DNA of 24,496 nt, taken from positions 1 to 24,496 of the forward strand of contig JACMMK010000155.1 of assembly GCA_014379045.1 (NCBI GenBank), given 5' to 3'. Numbering within the stretch: position 1 is the first letter of the stretch; each line of letters starts with the position of its first letter. Source of the stretch: Burkholderiales bacterium. Lineage in GTDB: Bacteria > Pseudomonadota > Gammaproteobacteria > Burkholderiales > CAIKXV01. The notes under the pieces are model-generated. The model was given only the letters and a program-made list of their open reading frames with translations. It was not told the DNA's origin and did no database searches. The position numbers and the translations under genes were made by a program. This document shows, in pieces, positions 23,838 to 24,496 of the stretch.

Positions 23838-24496
23838 TCAGCTCATGTCGGCGATGCCGAGCGGGTTGACGGGAAACTTCCGGTCGCGATACTTGTCGAT
23901 GTTCTGCTGATGCACCGAGACCACGCCGGCGAAGCCGATCATCTTCCACCCCGCCTTGTCGCGGTTGCCGCCGTAGATCGGGTCGGAGAACATGCCCTCC
24001 ATCACGTTCTGATAGAGCATGCCGAAGAAGGTGCGGCCGGGCGGACCATTCTCGAGCGTGACCTTGCCTGCCTGCAGCCCGATCAGGAATGCTTCGCGCT
24101 GCTCGGTCGTGATCTTGTCGAACGGCTTCCCGTAGGCCTTGACCGATTGCACGTTCGCCGCGGCGATACCCAGGCGATACACGTCAGCCGGGACCAGCGG
24201 TAGCTGATAGCCCTGGTTCGCCGTCCCCTGCTTCCACGGGCCCTGCATGTAGAGGCGCGCGCCCTTGCCCCAACCGCTTGCGAGCGCGCGATCGATGTAG
24301 GTATGGATGCCCAGATCGGTGCCCTTCGGCGTCAGCGCGTCGGCCGGGATCATATGATCGACGACGGCTTCGATAAACGCGGCTTCGTCGGGCGTGAGGT
24401 AGGTGTAGCCGGCGGGCGCCGCGGACGGTGCGGTGCCGGATGGGCCGGCAGCAGGGGCCGGTGCGTTCGTCTGCGCCTCGGCGGAGGGCGCGAGCG
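23838..24496 (-). CDS. Gluconate 2-dehydrogenase subunit 3 family protein (5' end outside window)
   Basis: The frame stays open to the window edge, so the N-terminus, including any Tat signal, is missing; the ATG at 24353 is internal. About 219 residues are visible: an Ala/Pro-rich linker, then GYTYLTPDEAAFIEAVVDHMIPAD, the start of the subunit-3 domain, and later FDKITTEQREAFL, FFGMLYQNVMEGMFSDPIYGGNRDKAGWKMIGF, which is characteristic. This small subunit accompanies GMC-type catalytic subunits, carries the twin-Arg signal that exports the complex, and is needed for its maturation. It is first of three visible genes, 12 nt ahead of the flavoprotein. Confidence 0.92.
   Translation of the reverse strand, partial: LAPSAEAQTNAPAPAAGPSGTAPSAAPAGYTYLTPDEAAFIEAVVDHMIPADALTPKGTDLGIHTYIDRALASGWGKGARLYMQGPWKQGTANQGYQLPLVPADVYRLGIAAANVQSVKAYGKPFDKITTEQREAFLIGLQAGKVTLENGPPGRTFFGMLYQNVMEGMFSDPIYGGNRDKAGWKMIGFAGVVSVHQQNIDKYRDRKFPVNPLGIADMS

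Noticed and set aside
22659..24203. 514-codon open frame on the plus strand
   Set aside because: Mirror of the GMC dehydrogenase and subunit-3 genes, both of which have clear motifs; the composition is Arg/His/Val repeats typical of a shadow frame.
1..24496. Mobile elements, CRISPR arrays, tRNA or rRNA genes
   Set aside because: No transposase, integrase, direct-repeat array, tRNA-like cloverleaf or rRNA segment was recognised. Despite the accessory character of the region, there are no boundaries that would support recent transfer.

Overview
The window is about 24.5 kb of high-GC DNA. Gene style and content suggest a betaproteobacterium of the Burkholderiales, near Bordetella, Achromobacter or Burkholderia. 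The strongest clue is five separate Bug-family (TctC-type) periplasmic solute-binding proteins, an expansion typical of that group. The taxon is inferred from gene content only. No rRNA, tRNA, CRISPR array, transposase or integrase was seen.

Layout. 1-518 (+): C-terminal end of a trehalose-phosphatase. 578-5434: a PrpF/GalD-type isomerase and two tandem Bug proteins on the minus strand, divergent from an MmgE/PrpD-family protein; together they look like a tricarboxylate uptake and isomerisation module. 5521-7197: a cupin divergent from a third Bug protein. 7301-8167 (-): a stand-alone EAL phosphodiesterase, followed by a 492-nt gap. 8660-11096: a fourth Bug protein divergent from a two-gene unit (cytosolic NodB/PuuE-like deacetylase plus an AhpD/CMD-like protein), with a clear inverted repeat in the 74-nt space between them. 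11208-13960 (+): a hybrid histidine kinase with a plant-ethylene-receptor-like sensor domain, overlapping by 4 nt an RBBP9-type serine hydrolase. 14010-18390 (-): a tightly packed unit of Bug protein, acyl-CoA synthetase, VOC protein and medium-chain oxidoreductase, divergent from a UbiD-type decarboxylase at 18562-20172. 20216-21298 (-): an M14-like DUF2817 protein. 21474-21614 (+): a 46-residue Lys-rich small protein. 21640-24496 (-): a three-component dehydrogenase operon (subunit 3, GMC flavoprotein, monohaem cytochrome c), cut by the window edge.

How the genes fit together. Most of the window is accessory catabolism: each Bug protein sits beside a different small set of enzymes, and no TctA/TctB membrane subunits are present, so uptake must use permeases encoded elsewhere. 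The most notable gene is the kinase at 11208-13337. Its membrane domain aligns without gaps over 45 residues to the Arabidopsis ETR1 ethylene-binding core and keeps the equivalents of Asp25, Tyr32, Ile35, Pro36, Cys65 and His69. This makes it a candidate bacterial copper-dependent ethylene (or related ligand) receptor, apparently co-translated with a small hydrolase.

Motif residue numbers are counted from the start codons chosen here. Family names come from recognising motifs by eye; no database search was run.
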